64,000 bases of DNA from positions 868,001 to 932,000 of the forward strand of contig NZ_QGEG01000001.1 of the NCBI RefSeq assembly GCF_003149745.1, read 5' to 3'. The number at the start of each line of letters is the position of its first letter. Positions within the stretch are counted from its first letter, which is position 1. A program made the translations under genes and the position numbers. Source of the stretch: Flagellimonas aquimarina (GTDB lineage: Bacteria; Bacteroidota; Bacteroidia; Flavobacteriales; Flavobacteriaceae). The notes under the pieces were generated by a model. It was not told the origin of the DNA and made no database searches. It saw nothing but the letters and a program-made list of their open reading frames with translations. This document shows, piece after piece, positions 17,446 through 25,880 of the stretch.

Positions 17446-17640
17446 ATGAAAGAAGGAACAGTAAAATTTTTTAATAGTGCAAAAGGGTTTGGTTTTATTA
17501 AACCTGCGGATTCCGAAGAAGATGTCTTTGTGCACCAGAGTGGCCTTATCGATGAAATTCGAGAGAACGACAATGTGAAATTTACAATGGAAAGAGGCCA
17601 AAAGGGAATGAACGCGGTCAATGTTGAATTGGTCAAATAA
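17446..17640 (+). CDS. Cold-shock domain protein (CspA family)
   Basis: The start at 17446 gives the standard 64-residue cold-shock domain. An upstream ATG at 17392 would add 18 residues without family support. RNP1 (KGFGFI) and RNP2 (DVFVHQ) RNA-binding motifs are intact. Such proteins bind single-stranded RNA/DNA and act as RNA chaperones. It follows the desaturase gene by 99 bases and is closed by a strong terminator. Confidence 0.95.
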   Translation: MKEGTVKFFNSAKGFGFIKPADSEEDVFVHQSGLIDEIRENDNVKFTMERGQKGMNAVNVELVK

Positions 17641-17663
17641 AGCTCTTATTTTCCAGAACAGTT

Positions 17664-17691
17664 AAAATGCCATCCTTAAAGATGGCATTTT
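17664..17691 (+). terminator. Strong hairpin terminator after the cold-shock gene
   Basis: AAAATGCCATC and GATGGCATTTT form a perfect 11-pair stem around a CTTAAA loop, 24 bases after the stop codon. The stem's own T-run completes a rho-independent terminator. Confidence 0.85.
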
Positions 17692-17843
17692 ACATCTTGT
17701 CTATTACTTTCTTAATCAGTAACCGAAACCAACCATTGATTCCTGACGATCTAGATTTGAAAATAACTTGATATCTGGATGGCAGGAGAGTTCTTGAGCC
17801 AAATTCGCAACAGTTAAACTACCTTTTAAACGACATTAAGATA

Positions 17844-18182
17844 ATGATGAGAACGATGTTGATTTTTATATGTCTGATCTCATTGGGCATTTCCCCTACC
17901 CAACAAACAAACCAAATAAAAAAAATAGAAGGGGTCTTTCTTGGGCGTGTTGAGAATGGATACTCGTTTTGTGGCAAAGCAGCATTGGGTATGGAAGAAA
18001 TAGTTGTTTTCGATGAGGTTCTGTCTGTTGTACTTGAAAAGTATCAACTACATGAGGATAAATACATTGGGGAAAATTTTATCATCTCATTTATTGAGGG
18101 TGTATTGATTTGGCGAGATGGTAAGGAGGAAACATCCACCGTGGTACGTTTACAAAAGCTTATGCCAGGGCAACACCTTTAA
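17844..18182 (+). CDS. Hypothetical secreted protein, 112 residues
   Basis: The product starts MMRTM, followed by a hydrophobic signal peptide core with likely cleavage near residue 20. The mature part is about 90 residues, with one cysteine (in GYSFCGKAALGMEE). No known domain is recognised. It stands alone between the cold-shock gene and a decayed prohibitin gene, so context gives no hint of function. Confidence 0.55.
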   Translation: MMRTMLIFICLISLGISPTQQTNQIKKIEGVFLGRVENGYSFCGKAALGMEEIVVFDEVLSVVLEKYQLHEDKYIGENFIISFIEGVLIWRDGKEETSTVVRLQKLMPGQHL

Positions 18183-18266
18183 GAGTGATGTTTCATCTTT
18201 ATCGATAGCATTTTTGGGTCCAATAAAGAGTGGATTCCAAGGGGGTTCCTTTCTTAGAAAATCAAT

Positions 18267-18479
18267 TCATGCATTGAAAATTATAAACAGCAGAATGGTC
18301 AAGGAAGCTGAAATAAGAAGAGTGGTTAAACTGAAAGTGCCATTGAGCCAATTGTGTGCTAGTTTGCTCAAAAGATTCATGGGAGGATCGGAATAATAAT
18401 TGTACTGATATCTTTCAATCATTTGGTGTCTGTAAAATCCTCTAACACTGCCAACAACCAAGTGAATTAGAACGAACAT
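18267..18479 (-). CDS. Doubtful 70-residue ORF with C-terminal membrane segment
   Basis: This frame lies just downstream of the prohibitin pseudogene on the same strand. It encodes a basic/aromatic N-terminal half (YRHQMIERYQYNYYSDPP) and a hydrophobic C-terminus. I recognise no family. It overlaps a competing ORF on the plus strand that looks like noise. It may be a remnant of the same decaying locus or not a gene. Confidence 0.25.
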   Translation of the reverse strand: MFVLIHLVVGSVRGFYRHQMIERYQYNYYSDPPMNLLSKLAHNWLNGTFSLTTLLISASLTILLFIIFNA

Positions 18480-18491
18480 ACCAATTATGGA

Positions 18492-19326
18492 TTATGGATT
18501 AAAATACCATGATATTATTATCATTTTTTTTATTGCTTCACCTACTCCAATAAAAGGAATTGCTCCAGCACCCGTTACCTCTGGTAAAATTCCGTTCCAT
18601 TTTTCTATGGCCTTAAGGTTTGCTTCTATCTTCCTGAGTTCGATAAGGTCGGGTGAAATATTCATTTTTTGTAACCGTAGTGCCCCTACTTAAGCTGTCG
18701 TGGCGGCAATGGTTTGTTCTGCTTCTACCTTTATTCTGTCCAGATCTCTTTTTGCCTTCAATTCGTTTTGTTCTACAGTTTGTTTTGCCTCAATAGCATC
18801 GGTAAAGGTTTGGGAAAAGCAAAATGAGATAGTCGAAAAAGCATCGACCGCTATATTCGAAGCGAGCAACCTTGAAGTAAGTGCTTCTTGCATTTCGGTG
18901 CTAACAGCCGGTCTTTTTGTAATCAATTCTTCAGCAGTATATCTGGCCGACACCGCTTTCATTACCTCTTGAATTGTACATCAATGGTTTGATACACCAA
19001 GTTTTCCTTATCGGGTATGATGTGATAATTAAGGGTCACGGATAAATCCACATCCTGCCAGTTGGAGGATGAAGAGGCAGCATCTGTCATCGTCTTTTGA
19101 ATTTTTACGTCCATTAAGATGACGGTTTGTACTATTGGTATTTTGAAATGGATTCCTTCATTCAGTACGGCACCAAAATTCTGGACAACTCCTAGCTCAC
19201 CTGCACCAACTTGAACCCATGGTCTAAATGCCAACAGCAATACCACCAATACTGCTATAATAATCAGACTTCTCCATTGACCTTTTTCAATACGTTTTTT
19301 ATCTCACCCATAGGGTCATTATCCAT
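18492..19326 (-). pseudogene. Prohibitin/SPFH-family pseudogene
   Basis: Read with frame changes, this locus reproduces a prohibitin-like protein. Its parts are a membrane anchor (IIIAVLVVLLLAFRPW), the SPFH core (GELGVVQNFGAVLNEGIHFK, then MDVKIQKTMTDAASSSS), AVSARYTAEELITKRPAVS, and a C-terminal coiled part (LRLQKMNISPDLIELRKIEA). Three lesions are visible: a frameshift between the ATG at 19324-19326 and the anchor; a junction near 18965-18985 where roughly 20 codons are missing and the frame shifts; and an in-frame TAA at about 18690-18692. The intact protein would be a membrane-scaffold SPFH protein. Confidence 0.85.
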
Positions 19327-19693
19327 AGTAATTCGGTTTAACTATAAAGATAGGACGTCCTGTACCCGAGTATGTTATACTAATTAAAGCCAATCTTACA
19401 TAAATCACATATCGCCAGGGAGAGTTAAGATGCCATTGGTCATGGTTATGTTAATTTTAGAGTTTATTGCCCTGAAAAAAGGTGATTCTAGGGAAAGGAA
19501 AGTATGGGGACTTTAGCCTCTTGCGAAAGACTATACTTAATCTAAAATGTGTTTTAAGCTTCTCCGAAGCGTTTTAAGAGTGGGTAACATGGTAAAGAAA
19601 TGGATATTAATCTAATTAGAACTCTTTCTCGCTCTGCTTTTGTTTTTTATTGTTAACTTTTAGAATCGAGAACGTCAAATAAAAAAAGGAAAC
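19327..19693. other. Intergenic stretch, no gene seen
   Basis: I find no coding frame that looks real. A short GCTTC/GAAGC hairpin flanked by TTTTAA occurs near 19556-19580 but is weak. An AT-rich segment directly before the SDR gene presumably holds its promoter; TAACTTTT near 19650 is close to the -7 consensus. Confidence 0.4.
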
Positions 19694-20404
19694 ATGGATT
19701 TGAAAGGGAAAGTTGCCTACATAACTGGTGGTACAAAAGGAATTGGTTACGGAGTAGCTAAGTCGCTATTGCAGCAAGGCATGAAGGTAGCTATAAGTGG
19801 AAGAAGTATAGATGGAGTTGACAAAGCCATAAAAAGTTTGGGGAGTGAGGAAAACGTTCTAGGAATATCCTCAGATGTGACTAAACTTACAGATGAGGTG
19901 AATGCTATACAGATGATTTTGGAGAAATGGGAGCAACTGGATTTTGTGCTGGCCAATGCCGGTGTAGGTCATTTTGCCCCTATTGATGAAATGGAAGAAA
20001 GTGAGTGGCATAATATGATCAACGTGAACCTTAATGGGGTTTTTCATACATTAAAAGCTTCTGTTGAGGCATTAAAAAAATCTGAAGGGTATTATATGAC
20101 CTTGGCAAGCTTGGCCGGAACCAATTTTTTTGCCCAAGGAGCAGGATATAATGCCACTAAATTTGGTGTAGTGGGATTTACTCAGGCAGCGATGTTGGAC
20201 TTAAGAAAATATAACATCAAGGTAACCACAATAATGCCTGGTTCTGTAGCAACCCATTTTAATGGGAACGAACCTTCTGAGAAAGATTCGTGGAAAATAC
20301 AGGCTGAGGACATTGGAAAGCTTGTGGTTGATTTACTGCAAATGAATCCTCGTACACTGCCAAGCAAAATAGAAGTTAGACCTACACGGCCAGATTTAAA
20401 GTAG
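19694..20404 (+). CDS. SDR family oxidoreductase
   Basis: This 236-residue classical short-chain dehydrogenase has the nucleotide-binding TGGTKGIG (11-18), the structural NAG (88-90) and the catalytic set Ser139, Tyr152, Lys156 (YNATK). The family reduces or oxidises carbonyl/hydroxyl groups with NAD(P)H; a 3-ketoacyl reductase-like activity is possible but unproven. Its stop codon abuts the stop of the convergent addB-like gene. Confidence 0.9.
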   Translation: MDLKGKVAYITGGTKGIGYGVAKSLLQQGMKVAISGRSIDGVDKAIKSLGSEENVLGISSDVTKLTDEVNAIQMILEKWEQLDFVLANAGVGHFAPIDEMEESEWHNMINVNLNGVFHTLKASVEALKKSEGYYMTLASLAGTNFFAQGAGYNATKFGVVGFTQAAMLDLRKYNIKVTTIMPGSVATHFNGNEPSEKDSWKIQAEDIGKLVVDLLQMNPRTLPSKIEVRPTRPDLK

Positions 20405-23134
20405 TTACACCTTTTTTTCGGTAAACGGAATATTGGGGTTGCAGATTTCCAGGATGATCCCCTTTAAATAACCTTCAAAAGTATTAAGGGTATCAGGATC
20501 AATGTTCGTTCCATTTGAATTAAAAGGTAAAAAGCCTTGACTCAAATTTTTAAAGGAGTAAATTCCAGCCTGTAAAAGGTTGGCATTATGCTTTTTTGAA
20601 TACAAAAATGCGTAGCACAGCAATTGAAATGCCTTGCTTTTGTCATAGTTAGAAATTAGTTCTTGCCAATCTGTAATTTTTACATTTCTAGGTTCTACTT
20701 TTCCGGTTTTATAGTCAATTATTCTGGTAACACCATCTATTAGGTCAACCCTATCCAATGTGCCTTTAAGTTTTATTGGAAAATCCAGTTCCGGGATATT
20801 TAGTTGCACAACAAATCGTTCTTCCAATCCCAATATTTTTATTTGGTGGTTCTCCAGTTGTTCTATTTCTTGTTCAATAAAGTTCTGTAGATACTTTAGA
20901 ACTACATTGTAAACCAAAAGAAATTTACCTTTTAGAATATCAACCCCGGGTAAGTTTTTGTTAAAGTGGGTTTTTACCGCTTCTGGGATTCTTGCTGTTA
21001 AATTAGAGGTGTTTTCCAACGTCAGGATTTTATTGATCAGTGGTTGGTACAGTTCTTCCAAACTATCATGCACTATCGTGCCAAAAGTGTTGGCCGCTAT
21101 CGTTTCTTCAACTTCTGGAACATCATTTATTTTGAGAATATTTTTTTTATAAAATTCAAGAGGGTTTCTAATGTAGTTTGTTAAAGAAGTTGGTGAAAAA
21201 CCCTTATCTGCGAAGGTTGCTATGTCCTTTAGAAGTAATTGGCTTTTAGATACCTCGGTTACAGGTGTTGGCGAAATTTTAACTTTAGGAGATGCTATGC
21301 TGTGTGTAACATATTTTGAAAAGTTAGTATCTGTTAGCAGTTGAGAGATCAACCTACTCTTTTCACCACCCTCTAAAACGTCCGGTTCGGTGTTATAGAT
21401 AATATGGATGTTTTTGGCACGCTGGATTAATCTGTAAAAATGATAGGTATAGATGGCATCTTTCTCTTTATAAGTAGGAAGCCCATATTCCCGTTTTACA
21501 TCAAAAGGGATAAAAGAATTATTGGATTTGCCCGAGGGTAGTATCCCTTCATTTACGGAAGTAAGAATGACTGTTTCAAAGTCCAGATTTCGACTTTCCA
21601 ACATACCCATGATCTGCAATCCAGATAAAGGTTCGCCTATAAAATCCAACGTTTCCATTACCGCTAGCTGCTTAAACAAACTTTTAAGTGATTTAAGACC
21701 TGGTCTAAAGTCAGCAGAATCTAAATGAGTTCTTAGCTGGTTGAACAGGGTATAAAACCGGTATAAAGATTCAAGCTCCTGGGCGTTCTTTTGCTCAGTA
21801 AATATTTTTTTTAAGTCTTGAATGAGCAACAGGCAGTTGTCTACCCATTGCAATGACGAAATGGGTTTGAGAGGGAACATGACTTCCAATATCTTGCTTG
21901 CTCCAACGTACTTAGAAAGATTTTTTGAACTGAGATGAAGCCTGTTGTTTTGTTTTATGTCTCTTGGAATTTCTTTTGCAAAGTCTATTTGTTGTGAAGA
22001 AGAAATGGATACGCTGTAAGGGTTAGATAGAAATTCTAGAACGTCTTTGTAAAACCACCTTTTTCCTATGTTGGATATATTCAATTCCAAAAAAGATAGG
22101 AAGAATGAATACAGCACTGTTTTGTTAAGAGGCAGGCCCATAGTAATGTTCACCTCGTTGACTTCATTTGGCACAGCTTGAAGAATGGGATTAAGCAAAG
22201 ATTCATCTGCAAGAACAAGAGCTGTATTTTTAAGTCCATTAGCGGATTTTGACTGAATTCCCCTTAAAATTTCGCCAACATATTTGGCTTGGGAAATACT
22301 TTTGGGCACCCCGGTTACAGAAACATTTTTAGGAGACAAAAAAGTGTTATGCGCTCCAGCTAGATTTTTGTCTTGGTAATAGGGCCATAGTTTTTTATAG
22401 TCTCTAATAAAAAGTCCGGCATCATGAACCGTATCTTCAAGAAAATGGGAATCAATATCCCAATAAATTTGACTATTTGTATGGGTGAGAAAATGTTGTA
22501 TTATGTTTGATTCTGCCGTGTTAAGAGCATTGAAACCGATAAAAACCAAAGAATCAATTTGGTTAGCTTCGCAATAGCTAACAAGGTTTTCATTTGCTTT
22601 TCTATAGATTAGGCCTTGGTATCCTTTCTTTTGCGCTATAAGATGAGTTGTAAAGGAATCATATAAATGTTCAAGGCTTCCCCATAACTGTAAATAATTT
22701 TGAATTAACGTTGTCTTCTCTTTTTTTAACGACCAATGATTGAGTTCTTTTATTGCAGATAGGTAATTAAGGATATCCTTGGCCGGAATTAGATACCTAT
22801 CTATTTCGTTAAAATCCTGGAGCAATGTTTGGCCCCATTTTAAGAAGGTATTAAAATCGTCATGGGATGCTATTGTTTTTGATGCTTTGTACACTGCATA
22901 GAGTTGTATAAGGAGGTCTATTGAAGAAGTGGAGGTAATGCCAGAGATGTCTTCAACAAAATCTTCTATGGCCAAGATCTTTGGACTAAAGCTGTTTTTG
23001 GTAAGGGTGTTTGAAATATGTTTTTTAAGAAAAGTGCCTGACCTTTTACTGGGAAGAATAAAGGTTAATGACTCAATGGCCATTTCTTTTTTTGTTAGGT
23101 CCGCCAGAACATATTCAAGAAAACTTTGATGCAT
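20405..23134 (-). CDS. addB: AddB-like PD-(D/E)XK nuclease/helicase subunit
   Basis: The 909-residue product has a degenerate helicase-like N-terminal region (TFILPSKRSG in place of a Walker A) and a C-terminal PD-(D/E)XK nuclease domain (LDRVDLIDGVTRIIDYKTGK near 790-810). This is the AddB pattern. AddAB processes double-strand breaks for RecA loading. The cysteines that bind a 4Fe-4S cluster in Bacillus AddB are not evident: the first position reads IRNPLEFY and the C-terminus ends NPNIPFTEKKV. It is on the same strand as addA but separated from it by ompA and kbl. Confidence 0.85.
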   Translation of the reverse strand: MHQSFLEYVLADLTKKEMAIESLTFILPSKRSGTFLKKHISNTLTKNSFSPKILAIEDFVEDISGITSTSSIDLLIQLYAVYKASKTIASHDDFNTFLKWGQTLLQDFNEIDRYLIPAKDILNYLSAIKELNHWSLKKEKTTLIQNYLQLWGSLEHLYDSFTTHLIAQKKGYQGLIYRKANENLVSYCEANQIDSLVFIGFNALNTAESNIIQHFLTHTNSQIYWDIDSHFLEDTVHDAGLFIRDYKKLWPYYQDKNLAGAHNTFLSPKNVSVTGVPKSISQAKYVGEILRGIQSKSANGLKNTALVLADESLLNPILQAVPNEVNEVNITMGLPLNKTVLYSFFLSFLELNISNIGKRWFYKDVLEFLSNPYSVSISSSQQIDFAKEIPRDIKQNNRLHLSSKNLSKYVGASKILEVMFPLKPISSLQWVDNCLLLIQDLKKIFTEQKNAQELESLYRFYTLFNQLRTHLDSADFRPGLKSLKSLFKQLAVMETLDFIGEPLSGLQIMGMLESRNLDFETVILTSVNEGILPSGKSNNSFIPFDVKREYGLPTYKEKDAIYTYHFYRLIQRAKNIHIIYNTEPDVLEGGEKSRLISQLLTDTNFSKYVTHSIASPKVKISPTPVTEVSKSQLLLKDIATFADKGFSPTSLTNYIRNPLEFYKKNILKINDVPEVEETIAANTFGTIVHDSLEELYQPLINKILTLENTSNLTARIPEAVKTHFNKNLPGVDILKGKFLLVYNVVLKYLQNFIEQEIEQLENHQIKILGLEERFVVQLNIPELDFPIKLKGTLDRVDLIDGVTRIIDYKTGKVEPRNVKITDWQELISNYDKSKAFQLLCYAFLYSKKHNANLLQAGIYSFKNLSQGFLPFNSNGTNIDPDTLNTFEGYLKGIILEICNPNIPFTEKKV

Positions 23135-23145
23135 ATGCTAAAAAT

Positions 23146-23177
23146 AAAAAAGGCCCTGCATTTGCAGGGCCTTTTTT
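23146..23177 (-). terminator. Terminator of ompA
   Basis: GGCCCTGC and GCAGGGCC form a perfect GC-rich stem with a four-base loop, flanked by A6 and T6. It is symmetric and could act on both strands. Its position 27 bases after the ompA stop codon makes it the ompA terminator. Confidence 0.92.
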
Positions 23178-23203
23178 GAAAAGAAAACTTAGTTTTCTAA
23201 TTC

Positions 23204-24568
23204 TTATTTCACCAAGTTGATTTCAACTCTTCTGTTTTGAGCTCTTCCAGCTCTGTTGTTGTTCGTTGCGATTGGCTTGTCTTCACCATATCCGATAGCA
23301 GATAATCTATCAGCACCAACACCTTTGTCAATCAAGAAGTCTCTTACAGAGTTAGCTCTTGACTCAGAAAGTTTTTGGTTTGTTGAAGCACCACCAACAC
23401 TATCAGTATGTCCTTCTACTGTAAACTTAGCAGTAGGATACTCGTTTAAGATAGTGATGATATCAACCATTACAGAAGTAGATTCTGCTTTGATAGAAGA
23501 TCTACCAGTATCAAACAAGATAGTTCTTGCATAGTCGTTCAATTGTTTTTGAACTTCTTCAGTTACTTCTGGGCAACCGTTGTTAGCAACAGTACCAGCT
23601 ACTTGTGGACACTGATCGTCTTTGTCAAGAACACTATCACCGTCAGCATCTGGCCAAGGGCATCCATTGTTCTCAGCAGGACCAGCTTCATTAGGACACT
23701 GATCATCTTTGTCAGCAACACCGTCACCATCAGCATCTGGACAACCAGCTAAAGCAGCAAGACCAGCTTCGTTAGGACAAGCATCGTCCTTATCAGCAAC
23801 ACCGTCACCGTCAGCATCTGGACAACCGTTCATTTCTTTAGAACCAGCTTCGTTAGGACAGCTGTCTTTGCTATCTTCTATACCATCTCCATCAGCATCT
23901 GGACAACCGTTGAAAGCTTCTAGACCAGCAACTTCTGGACAAGCATCGTCCTTGTCATAGATTCCATCACCGTCAGTATCAGTTCCACCAAATTTGATGC
24001 TGATACCTGCCATGTGCTGAAAATGCTTTACTAAGTAATCTTCAAAAGCATGCTTGTACTGAGTTTGTAATGTTAGACCAATGTTTTCTGAAAACCAGAT
24101 GTTAACACCGATACCTGCATTTGCAGTACCAGCACCGATCTCATCAACCCAAGTATAACCACCACCTATTTCAGCAAATGGGTCAATTGTTGTGTTTTTA
24201 AGAAAGTTGTACTTAATAGTACCATCTATAGCGTAATGTGAAAGATCATCAACCGCTTGGTCACCATTGTTTTCAATTCTATTTAAAGAACCTCTTGCAC
24301 CTACAGAAAATCCACTTCCAACATATTTGGATACAGCTACGTAAGAAACGGAAGGCAAGATGTTCCAGTGGTCAGAAACGTTGAAGTACTCATCGAACAA
24401 TGTAGTACTTGAGAACGGGTTGTTCTCATCGTTGGTAGGATAAGTGTCAATTGCGTTTACCCCAAAACTAATCTGCCACGGATTATTCTCGTCTTGCGCT
24501 TGTAGGTTGTTAGCGCCTAAAACTAATAGGGCAACAACTAATAATTTGCTAAGATGTTTCATGCTCAA
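23204..24568 (-). CDS. OmpA family outer-membrane protein with TSP type-3 repeats
   Basis: The 454-residue product has a signal peptide (cleavage after NLQAQ near 25) and an N-terminal beta-barrel-like region (to about 195). Next come five calcium-binding thrombospondin type-3 repeats (about 195-331, [12 protein letters not shown] and CPNEAG units). The C-terminal OmpA peptidoglycan-binding domain contains [12 protein letters not shown] and NRRVEI. It anchors the outer membrane to the cell wall and is normally very abundant. A near-ideal promoter and a strong terminator frame it as a single-gene unit. Confidence 0.95.
   Translation of the reverse strand: MSMKHLSKLLVVALLVLGANNLQAQDENNPWQISFGVNAIDTYPTNDENNPFSSTTLFDEYFNVSDHWNILPSVSYVAVSKYVGSGFSVGARGSLNRIENNGDQAVDDLSHYAIDGTIKYNFLKNTTIDPFAEIGGGYTWVDEIGAGTANAGIGVNIWFSENIGLTLQTQYKHAFEDYLVKHFQHMAGISIKFGGTDTDGDGIYDKDDACPEVAGLEAFNGCPDADGDGIEDSKDSCPNEAGSKEMNGCPDADGDGVADKDDACPNEAGLAALAGCPDADGDGVADKDDQCPNEAGPAENNGCPWPDADGDSVLDKDDQCPQVAGTVANNGCPEVTEEVQKQLNDYARTILFDTGRSSIKAESTSVMVDIITILNEYPTAKFTVEGHTDSVGGASTNQKLSESRANSVRDFLIDKGVGADRLSAIGYGEDKPIATNNNRAGRAQNRRVEINLVK
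23575..23985 (-). repeat. Tandem 75-base repeats coding the TSP type-3 units
   Basis: About five imperfect copies of a 75-base unit lie inside ompA, each encoding a DxDGDGxxDxxD-CP-x-AG-x-GC module. The nucleotide similarity is high (the segment coding CPDADGDG recurs almost unchanged), so copy number may vary by recombination. Confidence 0.8.
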
Positions 24569-24596
24569 AATTTTAAGTTTAAGTGTTTATCAGCAG

Positions 24597-24628
24597 CAAA
24601 TGTAAGTTGTTAAGACTTATTAACAAAA
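24597..24628 (-). promoter_or_regulatory. Consensus Bacteroidota promoter of ompA
   Basis: On the minus strand TTTTG (24624-24628) is followed after exactly 19 bases by TACATTTG (24597-24604). This matches the -33 TTTG / -7 TAnnTTTG sigma-ABfr consensus without mismatch. It lies 29 bases before the ompA ATG. Confidence 0.85.
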
Positions 24629-24666
24629 TCAATTTTTCTTTTTTTTTAATGCATTACATGGAACAT

Positions 24667-25869
24667 TTACTGCATTTCAACGATTTTCAATGTTTTTCCG
24701 ACTTCAATGAATGCACTAATTGCTTGATCTAAATGATGCTGTTCATGCGCTGCGGATAGCTGAACACGGATGCGAGCCTTGCCCTTTGGAACAACAGGAT
24801 AAAAGAAGCCAATTACATAAATGCCTTTTTCTAAAAGCATATCTGCCATCTGTTGGGAAAGCTTGGCATCGTACAGCATTACTGGAACTATGGCGGAATC
24901 ACCGTCTATAATATCAAAACCAGCCTGTTTCATCCCTTTCTTGAAATATTCTGTATTACGCTGAAGTTTGTCCCTTAGTGAAGTGTCTTTGTCCAGCATC
25001 TCAAAAACCTTGATAGAAGCACCTACAATGGCTGGAGCAAGGGAGTTTGAGAACAAATATGGTCGAGACCTTTGACGCAACATTTCTATTATTTCTTTTT
25101 TGCCCGTTGTATAGCCCCCCATTGCTCCACCAAGCGCTTTGCCCAAAGTGCCGGTAATAATGTCTATGCGATCCATTACCCCTTTTTCTTCAAGGGTGCC
25201 TCTCCCAGTTTCACCAATAAATCCAGCGGAATGACATTCATCAATCATTACCATGGCATCGTACTTGTCCGCTAAATCACAAATTTTGTCTAGAGGAGCT
25301 AAGAGTCCATCCATAGAAAAGACACCATCTGTAACGATAATTTTAAATCGAGCACTGTCTTTTTGGCTTTGTTTGAGCTGAGCTTCAAGATCGGCCATAT
25401 CATTATTGGCATATCTGTATCTTTTGGCCTTACAAAGGCGAACACCATCAATTATTGATGCATGGTTCAAGGAGTCTGAGATGATAGCATCTTCCGCTGT
25501 CAATAAAGGTTCAAATACCCCACCATTGGCGTCAAAAGCTGCAGCATATAATATGGTGTCCTCTGTTCCATAAAAATTGGCAATCTTTTCTTCCAATTCT
25601 TTATGAATGTCTTGAGTACCGCAAATAAACCTTACCGAAGACATACCAAAACCATGAGAGTCCAATGTATCCTTAGCTGCTTGTACTACCTCAGGGTGTG
25701 ATGAAAGCCCCAAATAATTATTGGCACAAAAGTTAATGACCTCTTGTCCTGTGGATATTTTTATAACCGCATCTTGTGGAGACGTAATGATGCGCTCTTT
25801 TTTAAATAGGCCTGCCTCTTTTATGGCGTCTAGCTCGTTTGCAAGATGCTCTTTTATTTTTCCGTACAT
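24667..25869 (-). CDS. kbl: Glycine C-acetyltransferase (2-amino-3-ketobutyrate CoA ligase)
   Basis: The 400-residue length and sequence match KBL of the PLP-dependent alpha-oxoamine synthase family. [14 protein letters not shown] is at about 46-59, [10 protein letters not shown] near 212-221, and the PLP lysine is in [14 protein letters not shown] near 243. It converts 2-amino-3-oxobutyrate and CoA to glycine and acetyl-CoA in threonine breakdown. Threonine dehydrogenase is not adjacent. The addA stop lies 11 bases upstream of its start, so it is probably co-transcribed with addA. Confidence 0.95.
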   Translation of the reverse strand: MYGKIKEHLANELDAIKEAGLFKKERIITSPQDAVIKISTGQEVINFCANNYLGLSSHPEVVQAAKDTLDSHGFGMSSVRFICGTQDIHKELEEKIANFYGTEDTILYAAAFDANGGVFEPLLTAEDAIISDSLNHASIIDGVRLCKAKRYRYANNDMADLEAQLKQSQKDSARFKIIVTDGVFSMDGLLAPLDKICDLADKYDAMVMIDECHSAGFIGETGRGTLEEKGVMDRIDIITGTLGKALGGAMGGYTTGKKEIIEMLRQRSRPYLFSNSLAPAIVGASIKVFEMLDKDTSLRDKLQRNTEYFKKGMKQAGFDIIDGDSAIVPVMLYDAKLSQQMADMLLEKGIYVIGFFYPVVPKGKARIRVQLSAAHEQHHLDQAISAFIEVGKTLKIVEMQ

Positions 25870-25880
25870 AGTTTTTAGGT

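Noticed and set aside
18118..18396. 92-residue plus-strand ORF overlapping the end of the 112-residue secreted protein
   Set aside because: It overlaps a better ORF in another frame, has no recognisable domain, and its composition looks random.
18487..18972. Two plus-strand ORFs of 68 and 90 residues
   Set aside because: They lie antisense to the prohibitin pseudogene, whose minus-strand reading is clearly recognisable.
23575..23985. A non-coding tandem repeat or CRISPR-like array
   Set aside because: The 75-base periodicity is explained by the TSP type-3 protein repeats of OmpA.
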